Source: Mesodorylaimus sp. YZB2_4
Lineage: Eukaryota; Nematoda; Enoplea; Dorylaimida; Dorylaimidae
Length of the DNA: 64,000 bases
Direction: 5' to 3'
Assembly: GCA_030248295.1 (NCBI GenBank)
Contig: JASANH010000390.1
Span: 186,001 to 250,000 of the forward strand
The notes under the pieces were generated by a model that worked only from the letters and a program-made list of their open reading frames with translations, was not told where the DNA came from and did no database searches. This document shows, piece by piece, positions 1-11,547 of the stretch; position 1 is the stretch's first letter; the number at the start of each line of letters is the position of its first letter. The position numbers and the translations under genes are program-made.

Positions 1-2900
1 GATATTGAACATAGCGAAAAAACTATGCACACTACGAGGCAAAAAACCCCAGACATCTGTGAAAAAAACTCTAGTTTTTCTTTTCCTTTTCTGTTACTGC
101 TTTCATGTGCAAGATAAAGAAGCAATAATAATTAGTTCTCTATGAGATACTGTAGCATGGGACTAGCCGATTTCTGCATCATTACGCGATCGCATCACCT
201 TGATTTTTATACGCTGCATCAACCTCCTAACCATCGTCAGCCGCAGATACTGTATACTCGGAAGACTTGCCTTGCTCCAGTCGGAGTTTTTGTCCCGCCG
301 ACTTCGACCGGTCACATTCCCACCTGCGTGTGCCAGGCTTGGTCACAGCACGACTGATTCGATCCCATAAAAAACGCGATAAGGCGAATAACCTGTTGTC
401 GCCTGTACTGAAGATCGATACGCGAACAAGACATTCATGTATGGAATCAAATCGTCCCACTCTCAGCCTCTATCGTACTGTGATAAGGGTATTTGAAGTC
501 GAGTTTCTTCATCGAAATCGGCGGTTTTAAGAACTGCGGCCAGGGGCCTATTTCAGCACGACTCCCTGACTCCGGACGCAAAATCTGTGGAGTCTGGAGT
601 CCAATGCCCGGAGTCCAGAAAAAAAGGATTTCACCACGTACTCCGAAAAGGAGTCTAGGTGTTGGAGCAGAAAATTGACACCAAGGATGCAGCTTCAGTC
701 GCACTCTTCTCGCCTTCGTATGCTGGAGAGAGGTAAACTTGTGAAAGAGGCCATCGCTGTCTTTGGTAATTTTGTTTTTGACCTTGCTCGCTAATTCCGA
801 TTTGAAGGAAATGACAGTAATTTAGCAATGCACACAAAATATAATTTAATTTTACACTCTACAAATTTTTTAATTTTTAAAAATGACTTCAAAATAGTGT
901 GATGACATTACAATAGTATATCATGACCCTGCTAAGTGTGGCCGCGGGCCACGATAGTACTTGGAGCGCGGTGGGCTGGTTGATGACAAGGAAGATATCA
1001 GAAAACGACTACGATTCACTTCATGGTTGAACATGCTGTAGTTTTATGATAGTGCGTACTTGCTTCTCGGAATAGTAGAACGATAAACAATAGTAGAACA
1101 AAGGCTAGGGAGCCCCAAACAAAATAAGAATGAACACTTGAGAAACGTACTCATGCGCGTGTCTACATAGATTGTGGCATTGGGAGTTTGATCTATAAGT
1201 CAGCAGGGTAAAACTGATTACCATCACTATATCACCATCACAATTAGAAAAGCTCATCCCGTTTCTCACAAAATTCTTTTCAAAATCACGTCGAAATTGA
1301 TCCTTGACGCACGCCGTACAGTAGATACGTAGACACTGGTTGTAGTTTCAGCACTCTATCAGGCTCCTTGTCATCCTCTTCTAAATTCAAGTTATTGTTA
1401 AATTCAAAGCTCATAGTTAGAAAATTAATTGATGATTCATTAACTTCACTTCCATCACTCAGGCTTATGCAATAGTGGGTTTAAAATGTGTTTTAGAGTC
1501 GCGCGACTTGAAAAAACAAAATGATGAAACACTTTTAGCACTTAAATCCGGAGTTGGAGTCTCCATATCGGAGCTTGGAGTCGTGGCGGAACAGGCCCGA
1601 AAGGTCATGGGAGCTCCCTTCGGTGCTGAATCTTGCATTTTTCTTTCACCGCTCCATCTCCACTACCTCCATTGTCGACAACACCTTCGAAGCGAAGCTT
1701 CGAAGCGATACTAACTGATTTCCTCACGTCTGCCGTCGTTCGATGAAATTCTGGCCCTTCATATTGGAACGATCGATTTTCCACGGTGAATACATCGCCG
1801 TATTTCATGACTGCTGCTGCATAAATTCGCTAGCCGTTCAAAACCGTATTCTTGTTTCTATCCAGATTACTTAGAACACCCTCTTTCTTATCGATGACCC
1901 GCAATTCACAATGCACATACAGTACACAATACACGGAGGGAATGCAAATGCGAGCATCGGCAGTCCTCATTGCTGCCAATCAGACATTCGTTAGCCGTCA
2001 ATGGGAATCGCGAGCCGTCGACGCCAGAGCGTTTGATGACGACGAGGGCACCATACAGCGGCATTGTTGTTCACGTTGAGGTGGTTCCTGCTACAACTCG
2101 GAGATTTTAAGCAAGATATGCCGTGAAAATAAGACTAAAATGGGTGAGAAAAAGTAGCGTTAAGCGTTAGTGAAATGCCGAGTCGAAGCGAGTAAGGGGG
2201 TCGTGATAGTAAGCGTCGAAGTTACTTAAATCTTGGCGGCAGTAGCAAATATTCAAGTGGAGAACCTTGAAGACTGAAGTGGAGAAGGGTTCTATGTGAA
2301 CAGGAGTAGCACATAGGTCAGTCGGCCCCCACAATGTGACGTAGTTAGGCTGGGATGTTCCTAGCCCTCAGTCCTAATCACACCACACTCAATGATGCTT
2401 ACCCAAAGTACGGTGAATGGCTGATACTGAACGCTGGGACGAGCACTGGCGATGCGTGCCGTTGAGCAAAAGATCGAAATATGGGCGGTGAATCACGAGT
2501 ACACGAAATGACGAGACTTATTTACTCGAGCAATGGGCGGAGCACGACTGTGATTCACGAACAGACCTCAATTTATACCTTCCTAATACACATGCCTGGT
2601 AAGAACTGGTCTATCAGAACAAACACGAACACCAAGAAAACAGGTCCAAATCAGTGGCACAGGCAAAGTGCCATAATGCAAAACGGGCTACAGCACGGGG
2701 CTTAGCCCGTGACCCAAAACGTATTACCTGTGCATGCCTAATAACATGACAAACTGGACCTATTCTAATGTGTGAGAATCCATTGGTGATTATGGCCTGG
2801 CAGCGCTTGTCATAGAAAGTGATTCTCAACGAAAAAAATTGCGCGGTAGAATTTGACTTCAAATACCCTTATCACAGTATGTGTAAATCGCTAACATAAC
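1..2900. other. Gene-free stretch
   Basis: No open frame here resembles a known protein, and the frames found are short and lack exon-like borders. The only recognisable element is a copy of a dispersed repeat near 246-345, shared in inverted orientation with 26065-26165 (block containing GTCGGCGGGACAAAAACTCC). Otherwise I see nothing. Confidence 0.5.
246..345 (-). repeat. Dispersed repeat, family R4
   Basis: The block reading GGAGTTTTTGTCCCGCCGAC on the plus strand is the reverse complement of sequence at 26100-26130. Related, more diverged copies lie near 26850-26960, 39755-39870 and 58790-58880, all sharing a core of the type 'gac(t)ggagcaag...gctgaaacatcaacc'. No coding capacity is visible. 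It could be a SINE or a fragment of a larger element. Confidence 0.5.
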
Positions 2901-2938
2901 GGTTTTGGTTTTGTGGTTTTGTAGTGGACTGACGGTGT

Positions 2939-3029
2939 CCTCAGTGCATTGGACTGACAGAGCGATGCAACAAATGCAACAAAACCTAATGGTTTTGTTG
3001 CATCGCTCCGTCAGTCCATTGCACTGAGG
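2939..3029. repeat. Imperfect palindrome (hairpin, about 40-bp arms)
   Basis: The left arm starts CCTCAGTGCATTGGACTGAC and continues into GAGCGATGCAACAAA. The right arm is its reverse complement, ending GTCAGTCCATTGCACTGAGG. The arms differ at a few sites and the left arm carries a short internal duplication of ATGCAACAAA. It resembles a foldback/MITE-type hairpin rather than a terminator. Confidence 0.75.
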
Positions 3030-3050
3030 ATAGCAACAGGAATCTCTCAT

Positions 3051-3140
3051 ATCACACACCCACCACACCCCAAACCACCAAACCCCACACACACCCCCCC
3101 CCCACAACCCCAACCCCCCCCAACCCCCACACCCCCCCCC
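3051..3140. repeat. C/A-rich low-complexity tract
   Basis: The tract is a run of (C)n interrupted by A and AA (cacacacc, ccccccccc, caacccc). It sits directly after the 2939-3029 palindrome. A long minus-strand open frame across it (2859-3575) is an artefact of the low complexity. Confidence 0.8.
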
Positions 3141-3147
3141 CAGACAT

Positions 3148-3910
3148 GCGACGATTCCCCCACCGTGTCGTTTCCCCACCATCAGTGTTGATAAACTGCG
3201 GCTATTCAAATTTTGAGCCTTCGTATAGGAATAAGTACACACTGTACTCATGCACAAATCTTTATCGCTTATCCTAGAAGACATGAAATATGCATAAAAC
3301 ACTCCACCATTTTGTTGAATCATAATTTGACTGCCATGCTCCAAAAGCCATGTTGTGAAAGGGCCTAAAATTCTTGTCCCACGCTCGCTTGGTTCAAGGA
3401 CAAAGAAGACGAGCCTAATGTGCCGTAAATGAGAAAACTGCTTGCCAAAATGTGCAGCTGTAATACTGGTGAATTCACCCAAGTCCCACTGCCTAAATTT
3501 ATGTCTTCTGTTTTTTTTACCGATTCGCAGTGAGGTAATTCTGCATTTGGATTTGAAACATGCCTTCATTGGCACAGAAAAACTGGTCTGGTCTTACATA
3601 CACTTGTATTCGCTGCGTGTAACCCATTTATTTTGCGATAAGTTGGGAGTTCAAAAAGTTTGTAGCCCGAATACCTTGCACGTTGAGCTGCAGCAGCAAA
3701 CTTGTCCTTTACACTGCCCACATCCTTTAAGCCTATCATCCTGCCACACACGTCCTGTCACACACTTGCTGCCTTTTGCAACACAAGTCGTACCTAGCTG
3801 CATATCAGGGGAAAATTATGGTGGGGGAATCGTCACATGTCTCACGATCGGTGAGTCGATTCCCTCAACTTGTCTGGTGGGGGAAACGACACAGTGGGGG
3901 AATCGTCACG
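3148..3910. repeat. Region bounded by about 35-bp inverted repeats
   Basis: The block at 3148-3182 (GCGACGATTCCCCCACCGTG, then TCGTTTCCCCACCA) recurs inverted at 3876-3910 (TGGTGGGGGAAACGACAC, then GTGGGGGAATCGTC). A further partial copy lies near 3815-3840. The interior shows no gene. It may be a small non-autonomous DNA element or a stable stem; I see no target-site duplication. Confidence 0.5.
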
Positions 3911-3919
3911 GGACCAGTC

Positions 3920-4560
3920 CACCCCTACCCTTTCCGAAGGACATGCGAATGGCATCGACTGTAACGGCGCTTTCGTTACTCTCTGTCCATCTATGAACTT
4001 GGCACAAGTTGTGCAGCGCTTTGCAAAGTGCTCTGAATCTTTGTAGTATCGCTCGCAGTATTACCTGGAGGATGACGTGGCAAATGTCTTTGCTATGTCA
4101 AAATGAGCCGCAAGCACGTCTCCATGACATTGCTGCAAAATTTCCAGGCGCATACGTCTCGGTGCGACAGCCTAAACGGTCGGCTTAGAGCCTTTTTCCC
4201 AGTTGGTTATATGCGCAACTATACAAATATTTTCGATGTTATTATCGGGTGATTGAGGTGGCCAATCCTGTAAAACGTTTCCGCCCCATTCGAAAAGCCA
4301 GTTCATCGATTTTGCAGATGTGTGATATCTGGCGCCCCCTGTTGGTACTGTATATACAGAATGTTGTTGCGCTGCCATATGGATGCAAATCTTAGATGGC
4401 TGGTATACAATTCTTTTTTATTAGATCAATGTGAATGTTTGAATCCATATTTCCTTTCATCAAAACAATCACCCAGCACAGCTGACGATGAGAACTTCCG
4501 CTGTGCATTATGTAGAAACAAAATCATGGACGTTTCGGCAGTCCAACTCAACAAGTCATA
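3920..4560. other. Gene-free stretch
   Basis: Only short open frames without similarity to known families are present. I see no repeat or RNA structure that I can support. Confidence 0.4.
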
Positions 4561-4568
4561 CAAGCCAA

Positions 4569-4990
4569 CAAGCCAAAGAAGTCAAAATTTTTAGTGGCTC
4601 TTGTCAAAAGATTGAAATTTGCGCGACTATATTCACAGAAAAGTGAACGATCACAAGTGGAAGAGTGAACGATTCCGAGAATTTGAAAAGATCTGTGTCA
4701 AAATAAGGGGATCAAAGAGGTATTAAGTCCATTCTTGCCTGTTATCAGCGAGTCAGAACAAAAGCTTTTCTCTGCTGTCATATGGTTTGCGCTTGCCTGG
4801 TTCGATTTGGCTACCTGAGGCAGAAGAAATATAAAATTCAGAGATCTAGAAATTAAGAAAAATGTTGGGCGGTAACGTTTTTTGAGGGTATTTAAAAGCA
4901 CCCAATAAAAACAGTGAAAAACAATGGCATTTAGCAGCCAAAGAAGTCAAAATTTTTTGGTGGCTGTCTTGTCGATTGCAACGCATAAGC
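4569..4990. repeat. Local duplication, copy 1 (pairs with 5700-6115)
   Basis: This block and 5700-6115 share, in the same order, TTTGAAAAGAT.TGTG, a stretch ending GAACAAAAGCTTT.T.TCTGCTGTC, and CCAATAAAAACNG. In addition AGCCAAAGAAGTCAAAATTT occurs directly repeated near 4569 and 4936. The blocks lie just downstream of arrestin exon-4 sequences, so they look like duplicated 3' flank of the arrestin unit. Confidence 0.5.
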
Positions 4991-5059
4991 ATGGGATTTT
5001 TGATTTTTCTGGGTTGGGCTCCGTGTCGCTTCCTTCCCCCCCCCAGGACATCCAATCCA

Positions 5060-5485
5060 TTTCTTTTTTTCCTAAATTTTTTGCCTGCAGCTGGCCAGCC
5101 GTCAAACCTTCTAAGCAGGGCTGTGCGGGGCCGGCACACACAGCAGCGTCCCTGTGTGTCTCCACTAGGAGAACCTCCACACGAGGGCATCCTGGACTGG
5201 ACACTGACTTTCTCGGACGATGGCGGGCGGAATGTGAACCCTGCCGGTGTTCGACAGCCGAGACTGTCTACTCGTCTGGCTTCCATCTCTCCACTCACGA
5301 TCAGAGCAGATCGTCGGTACTAGATGAGTCACCCACGGCCTGGCGTGCAGGGTCAGCGGGGGGTTATGGTTCGAAAACCGACCTCTATCACCGGGGATCG
5401 AACCAAGGACGAGCGCGGCAACTCGCTACAAAACAATATACAAAACAAGACGAAGCGAACCGCGCTGCACCTCCAAGGTGCTCAT
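5060..5485 (-). mobile_element. tRNA-derived SINE, family S1 (minus-strand copy)
   Basis: Read on the minus strand, this copy contains a tRNA B-box-like GGTTCGATCCCCGGTGAT, then a body (GAGGTCGG..CGAACCATAA, GCCGTGGGTGACTCA, GGAAGCCAGACGAGTAGACA, GTCTCGGCTGTCGAACAC) and a 3' part ending near CTTAGAAGGTTTGACGGCTGG. The same order occurs in copies at 41572-41970, 42893-43240 and 57340-57715. No coding capacity. Open frames across it are chance. Confidence 0.8.
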
Positions 5486-5529
5486 AAAGTATAGGATATG
5501 GCATGTTTACGGCTCTTCGTAGACTAACG

Positions 5530-5665
5530 GATCAGCGATGATCATTTAAGCTGATGTGTCAGTTGGTTGATCGGCTAGTGACGTGGCCTAAGTAACATAT
5601 TGAGGCGCGAATTCGAGATGATCTATTGTGCGCTCGTTATCCGTGTCATCCTTGGTGGTCGATAG
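5530..5665 (-). pseudogene. Relic of alpha-arrestin exon 4
   Basis: On the minus strand this stretch reads KDDTDNER, then LEFAPQY, a stop where the intact genes have a tyrosine/aspartate codon, and ATSLADQPTDT. The intact genes read KDDTDNEHTRGQLEFAP, RYPYYDWATAPADQPTHT. The PPxY-coding start of the exon is not preserved and no exons 1-3 are recognisable beside it. It lies downstream of gene A and is the left-most trace of the arrestin array. Confidence 0.7.
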
Positions 5666-5699
5666 TGTGCGGTGTATTGATAGAACAGTTCACGAAGAT

Positions 5700-6115
5700 C
5701 CGTTCAAGAATTTGAAAAGATTTGTGAGGCGAGCTGAAGAAGGGTGAAGTAGTTCGTAGAGGCCGGTCGATAGTAAGCGAAATTGTGTAGTAGCTTCTCT
5801 GAAATAATAGGGAGATTTCACGAGGTATCGGGGGCAATCTTATCTGTTATCAATGAACCAGAACAAAAGCTTTATTCTGCTGTCGTACTCTCTGTGCCTG
5901 CCTGACTCAAATCAGAACACCTGACTTCAAAATAAAAGCGAACACGGAGAGAAAGGCAGAAATAGAGGACCAACTTTTTACGCGGCAGTGTATTTCATCT
6001 CTTCTGCATACTCGTAAAGCCAGCCAATAAAAACTGCAGTAAAAAAAGAAATTTAGCATTAAAATGAGTAAAAACTTTTAAAAATCGTCTTGCCAATACG
6101 CAAAGCACATGTAAG
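5700..6115. repeat. Local duplication, copy 2 (pairs with 4569-4990)
   Basis: Shares the blocks described for 4569-4990 in the same order and orientation, at roughly 70-80% identity by eye. It lies between the relic exon 4 (5530-5665) and exon 4 of arrestin gene A. Confidence 0.5.
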
Positions 6116-6150
6116 CGTAAGAATAAGGTACAGTATGTTTGACCAGAGGA

Positions 6151-9100
6151 TCAGCGAGGATCGTTTTTAGCCGAAGTATGGGTTGATTGATCTGCTGGTG
6201 CCGTGGCCCAATCGTAGTAGGGATATCGGGGAGCGAATTCGAGTTGACCCCTCGTGTGCTCGTTATCAGTGTCATCCTTGATATTGACTCGACCAGTAGT
6301 GGTTTCGGCGAAAGTGGGCGGAGCTAAAACAGAGAAAAAACATGGCTTTTCTTACGTTTACAATCCTCTACTTGTAAGTAAATTTTCACAAGCCATGCCA
6401 TGCAAAGTGCGCCTGGCCTGGGACTGGGAACACTTTTAGCCGCGAGTGGCTCATTGGCAGACGTGGGGCCTGAGGTCCAGCCAATCTGGAGGTCCCAGTT
6501 CCCCCGCACACGTCTTTTTCTCCATGAGTTGAACGAAAAACTGGTCGTGCGTCCTGCACGCTAATCCCCACTGTCAACTTAATAATCCAAAGGCTTGACA
6601 AATTTCTGGCTCGACCTAGTCCCAAGAAAAGTTGGAGTCCAGCTCCAAGAAAGTGATAAAAGTACCAGATGTCAAAAAAGTTGACAATTTTTTTGAAAAA
6701 GGCCTGCTATGACTCAAAACTTTTTGACCAGTCAGTGTATCTTTGCGCTGACTTATGAGCGGCTCTGTACTGACAGTCAGTAATCACTTGAGTCATAAGA
6801 GATGTTGAGTATTTGGTAAAATTACTACCAAAAAGCGAGTTCGGTCGAAATATGGTCATTTCATAGTTCACTCCGGGTCCTCCAAAAAGACTGGTAGCAA
6901 TATATAATTTACCCAAAACTCCACTGCAGACAACAAATTGGAATAAGTTAGCTAATTCAACAAATCTATTTTACCTGCATATGCTGATATGCACGTATGC
7001 ATATATGCACATACAATATGAAATTTTCAAATTATGTTACCCTTAACAAACGACGGGTTATCTCTTGTCTTCTTGGCTAAGAAAAATTATGTCAAGCGAT
7101 GAAAAAGATTTCGATCTCTCCCGAGGGCGATTTAAAAATCTGGCAAGCATTCTCTAAAACTCCACTTACGCAAGCCAGGATACACATCGACGCCGGATGA
7201 CGCTAGTGGTTGAACGACATTGGGGTACATGGGCGGAAATCCTGAGTTCGGTTTGTTTCCATGATCGATACTGAATTGGCGGAAAGTTTGTTGCAATTGT
7301 GGCATCTGTTGGCGCAATGGCACTGAACCGACAGTGAACGGCAAGGTGACAGTGAGACCCAACGAGGGTCCGCCCGGAGTAATCGTGAACTCGATAACAT
7401 AGGAAATGTTGATGACGGGGCAACTGGTCAACGTTATGGGAACAGGAGGGAGACGTATTCCTTCGTTATCCCAAATTTGAGTAGCACCTGGCGCAACCTG
7501 CTCAGATTTCACAGCTTCGCCAAGAATCACCTCTTCCCTCTTCGAGCGAGTGCCCTCATTGTAAGGAGCCATGAAAACGATATTTTGTATCAATCGCATT
7601 CTGACCTAAAAACGCACCAATTTTATAAAGGGTCCAAGAAAGTCACCGAACGACTTACAGATCCCACTCTTCTCGAACTTCTGTTATTGATTTCCGCCGA
7701 CACGGCCACTACTTCTCCGGGTACATAGCCTCCTTTGGGCAATCGTACTTGGCACGTGATCTGGCCAGCTGTACAGCACAAGAACCCTGGCGTTTTCTCT
7801 CCGCTGTTTGACTGTGGTTGGGCAGCAGCTGGGTCGGCATTCAAGTCGAGCGCCCCCAACAGTGTGAACGGACGTTTGGTTTTGTGGTCGAATTTCCACG
7901 GACGATCGATTTTGCACTCGACCAAGTACCGTATGGAGCCATATGCGTTCACGCCTTCGAAACTGCTCGGGCAAGTGGGTGGAAGGGGATACGTGAAATC
8001 GAATGTATGGGTCCCAGCTGGCATGACTGGCGTCGGACCATCGGCTCCGGGTGTATTGCCCCAAACTGTGATCTCGTTCTCAAAGTAGGTCACATGGCCC
8101 TTATATGACGTTGCGCTGCTTCTGCCAGACCAACCTTTAATTGAAAATACGGGGTTATCACCTGTGACAGAACTATGTGACTCAAAGCTTTTGGTTACAC
8201 CCAAAAGGAGCCCCCATAAGTATACCCCCGGTACCTCTTTTTCCACTGGACCCTTTTATAAAGAGGTTTCTTTTGAAGTAAAGTAGCAGGTATCGGAGAC
8301 CCGTGAGAGTTGCTTGAAGAAATACTTTATAACCCCCCCCCCCCCAAAACTAATCTGGATGGAAGCAGGTACTCGGAGAATGACAGTGATTAAAGAATTG
8401 TTCAAAGCCTTTTTAAAAACACCCGTCCTGCGGTTGTAGTAGTAAGTGAGGATCTTTTTCGCGTTTTTTCGTCTGAATCGTGAAGAGCTAACCCGTGCAA
8501 TATGGCTAATTTGGGTTTCATCTCTCAATAAAATCTAGGCCCTCAACTGAACAATTTCAAATATTTTCTCATCAATTGCTTAATTTGGGTTTCTGTTGGT
8601 TGCGTTCTGTGCGCCATTGGCATTTGGCAATTAGAAACAATGAATGAATGAGTGAGCGAGTGATCTTGTGCACTCAAATTTCGAGAGAACCAAAGAACTC
8701 CCTAAATTGCATGATTTGGTTCTGAGCCCTTCGTTGCCCACCTGGGCTTCTGTAAAGTCCGACTCCAAACACACAGTGACAATCCTGATCCTATGATTTT
8801 GTGCAGTATTTGTAAGACCTAGGTCTAGGACTAAAAGTCAGTTATATCGTTGGTTATATCAATCCAGAATGTGCTGAAATGACCGCAAGTCAATGAGCTG
8901 TCCAACGTTTTTTAAAAACGTTGCAGCTCACACCATTTGTGATATACTCCCGTCCCGCCAAACTCCCAAATTTTTTCGCTCTTTTATGCGGCTATGACTC
9001 AATATTGAGAACAATATTACCCGTTACAATATTTTAACCAGACATAAGTGTAAGAGTACTTTCAGAATTCAAAACAATATAGGGTCTTTTATACCTTTTT

Positions 9101-9815
9101 AAGAACGAAGTGCGTGCACCTAGCATCAATGTCGGAATATTATACAAAGAATAGGAATTCAGATTTTTAGCGCCCAGCGCCCACGTTTTGGTGGTCTAGC
9201 CAAAATTTTGGACCGCTGTTTCAGTTATTTCACAAGTCGCCATTTTCATTTTCCAATGGTCCCCACTTTGCTGCCAAGAATTTGGACTTTTTTGCATAGG
9301 TGCTGGAGGTCCAGAATTTTTGCCCCCCCCCCCCCCCCCCCCCCCCAATAATATGTGGGTGCTGAATATGAATATCATATTATTTTTCAATATTCTGACA
9401 TCGATTCTAGAGCGCACCTCATTTTTAAGGGGTCAAAAATCTCGCAGAAAGTTATGGGGTAAAATTTCATATGGGTCGGTCCTTATGCGGTAGAAACTCT
9501 GTCATAAGCTCATCAAAAGCTGGTTTATGGACGACTAAAGAAAAATATCATACTAGTTTTTGAAAGGTGAAGACACGACAGGACCAAAGAGAAACGGAGT
9601 AAACATTTATACGAGTTGGTAATTTACGCAAAGCATCCAGACTTACGTGTTTCAGTCCAGTTTGTGCGCGCATTTCCTGTGAAAGTCAATCGCACACCTC
9701 TCATTTCCATTGGCGCATTTAAGACAATGACCACTTTGCCTTTAAGGATCGTTCCAGCATAGTACACTGCCAAAGGATTGTCAAACTCGATGTCAAAACG
9801 ATCCAGTTTAGGCAT
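6151..9815 (-). CDS. Alpha-arrestin (ARRDC-type), tandem gene A
   Basis: Predicted cargo adaptor with two arrestin folds, working at plasma membrane and endosomes. Four exons on the minus strand: 9647-9815, 7659-8134, 7170-7605 and 6151-6323. All join in frame, giving about 417 aa. Exon 1 (MPKLDRFDIEFDNPLAVYYA) and exon 2 form the arrestin N domain, with the hallmark PPTCPSSFEG..GSIRYLVE.KIDRPW. Exon 3 forms the arrestin C domain (MRLIQNIVF; LPPVPITLTSCPVINISY). Exon 4 holds the acidic tail. Where paralogues B and D have the PPxY motif PPTY, this copy reads PPTF (about residues 361-365), so NEDD4-type WW-domain binding is probably weakened. Exon 2 is one codon longer (EGVNAYGSIR) than in the paralogues, and C.C replaces part of the CMCC block (GFLCC). 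The 1.5-kb first intron holds a 24-nt poly(C) run. The family call is certain; the ARRDC subclass is not. Confidence 0.92.
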
Positions 9816-10659
9816 TTTGCACGACAGTGGATAATCTTGGGATCACCGCTTGGCCTTCCGCCCTAGCCGCCCAGCAGAAGAAAACGGAGGAGAGAAAACT
9901 CCTTCTAGCCTCATCAACAGCCAGTCTACTGGTTCCAGCCCATGTACGCGAGAACGAGAGCGTTGCAAGGCAGGCAGAGCTGGGTTTGTTCGATCGATAT
10001 TAGGCAGCAAAGTGAAGGCGGTATGCGCTGGAACCTAAACCCAACGATAAGGTTTACTCTCCTCTGCTCTCTGCCGATGAGTCATCTGGTCAGCAAGTGA
10101 GGATATCGTTCCAATAGGTCTCAAACGAAATCTCAGAAACTCTCTGCTACAGAGATAGTAACTATTGGTTGAGAGAAACTTTTCTGTGCTAAACTCTTGT
10201 TCTGCTGCCCTGATAAACTGGCGAGGGGGATTTTCACTGACTGGTGCTCGTAAGTCATCAGTCAGTGATGGTGATCACTGATACGATCCCAGTTTAATGC
10301 AGCTACACTATTAGCTAGCTACCCTACAGCCTACCGGCAAAGTCTTGCACATGACATGACATCCACAATGTTTACATTCCATTGCGTTCCTGGCAACTTC
10401 GTTTGCTTCAGAGCTGAGTGAGTAGAATTCCTTAAAACTTGCAAGCAAGTTTTCGAAGCATTCAAGATTGCTTAGCTAGGTTATCAGGTCAAAAACCTGA
10501 CGCTAGAAGAAGTATCGACAAACTCACTAATTGTTGTTGCTGTTCAAAATCATAAAATTTTCGGATTGATTGAAGCCTTTTGCATCAGAACATTATTGGA
10601 GCAAAAATTTGAAATTGCGAAGTATCAATAAGCTAGCACAGAGGGATCGCGAGGCTTCT
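9816..10659. other. Intergenic, upstream of arrestin gene A
   Basis: This is the likely promoter region of gene A. I see a small inverted repeat near 10230-10285 (ACTGACTGGTG...CATCAGTCAGT) but no confident TATA box or known element. Confidence 0.4.
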
Positions 10660-10689
10660 TTTACGCTGCGTGGGTGATCAACGAAAATC

Positions 10690-10815
10690 CTTGAAAGCAA
10701 AACTGTGAGTTGGTTGATCCGCTGGTGCCGCAGGCCAATCGTAACGTGGATATCGAGCTAGGCCCTCGTGTGCTCGTTATCAGTATCGTCTTTGATGCTG
10801 ACTCGCCCTCTGACT
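10690..10815 (-). pseudogene. Second relic of alpha-arrestin exon 4
   Basis: On the minus strand it reads GRVSIKDDTDNEHTRA followed directly by a stop, then in shifted frame a sequence matching the DWATAPADQP region. The PPxY end is replaced by unrelated sequence. The 3' flank at 10621-10690 (AGTATCAATAAGC...GTGATCAACGA) resembles the 3' flank of intact gene D at 21360-21410. It is therefore the remains of another duplicated arrestin unit lying between genes A and B. Confidence 0.75.
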
Positions 10816-10819
10816 GTTT

Positions 10820-11545
10820 TGAACCAGTCTCGCCCGTGTATTTTAAAGGTCCCGCAAAAATGACACGAGCAAACGGCAGCAGCCTCACAAGCAACTCTCA
10901 TTCGTGCATTTGACGTGCCTGTAGCCTTGCCCCTGCATTTGCATTTGCTTGCCTTGCCTTGTCTAGTTCGTATATACACTCTTTAAAGGTCGTGAGTTTT
11001 TGCGAGTCTTCATCAAAAATTTCAGGCTTGGTATCGAATGAGCCAGTCCTGGTTTGGATCAGCATATGGACTGGACGCTGTTTCCAAGATGAAAATGCCC
11101 CGCACCATTCTGTAATCAGAAAAAAGTTGGGTTCTCGTTCGTGTACACTGAACCAACTGTGGTGTGAAGGTTCGAATCAAGCCGCGCAGCCCAGGTGCCG
11201 ATGTGGTTTATAACACGTCTCCACTACGCCGAACCAAGGGGACTCACGCAGGATCGAATGGGCCAGCTACAAACGTCTGGTCGTCGAGATATACACCAAT
11301 CAAACCCAAGCAGAGCCTTTATATAGGCGATGCTCGGGTCTAGAAATTAGGCTTATCACTCCCTCGCATGATAGGAAAACTAGTCAGCTCGGCCTCTCGG
11401 CCCTGACCAGGGAGGAAGACAAATGGTCTGTGCATCTCGGTGCTCACTAGATTTGCTATGCAAAAAGAATGCACTGATCGTGAGCACCTATTACAGTCAC
11501 ACCTTGCAATATATCCTTGTAACATACGTCCGCATACGCACGCAT
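10820..11545. other. Gene-free stretch
   Basis: Open frames are short and unlike any family I recognise. No repeat is recognised. Confidence 0.35.
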
Positions 11546-11547
11546 CA

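Noticed and set aside
2859-3575. Minus-strand open frame of 238 codons
   Set aside because: It runs through the palindrome and the C-rich tract; the Gly/Trp/Cys-rich translation reflects low-complexity DNA, with no domain or splice pattern.
4924-5487. Plus-strand open frame of 187 codons
   Set aside because: It lies within the antisense of SINE S1; similar frames appear in other copies without conservation of protein.
7735-8108. Plus-strand open frames over arrestin exon 2 (also at 18589-18975 and 22582-22949)
   Set aside because: Conserved only because the antisense strand encodes arrestin; they cross exon borders without splice logic.
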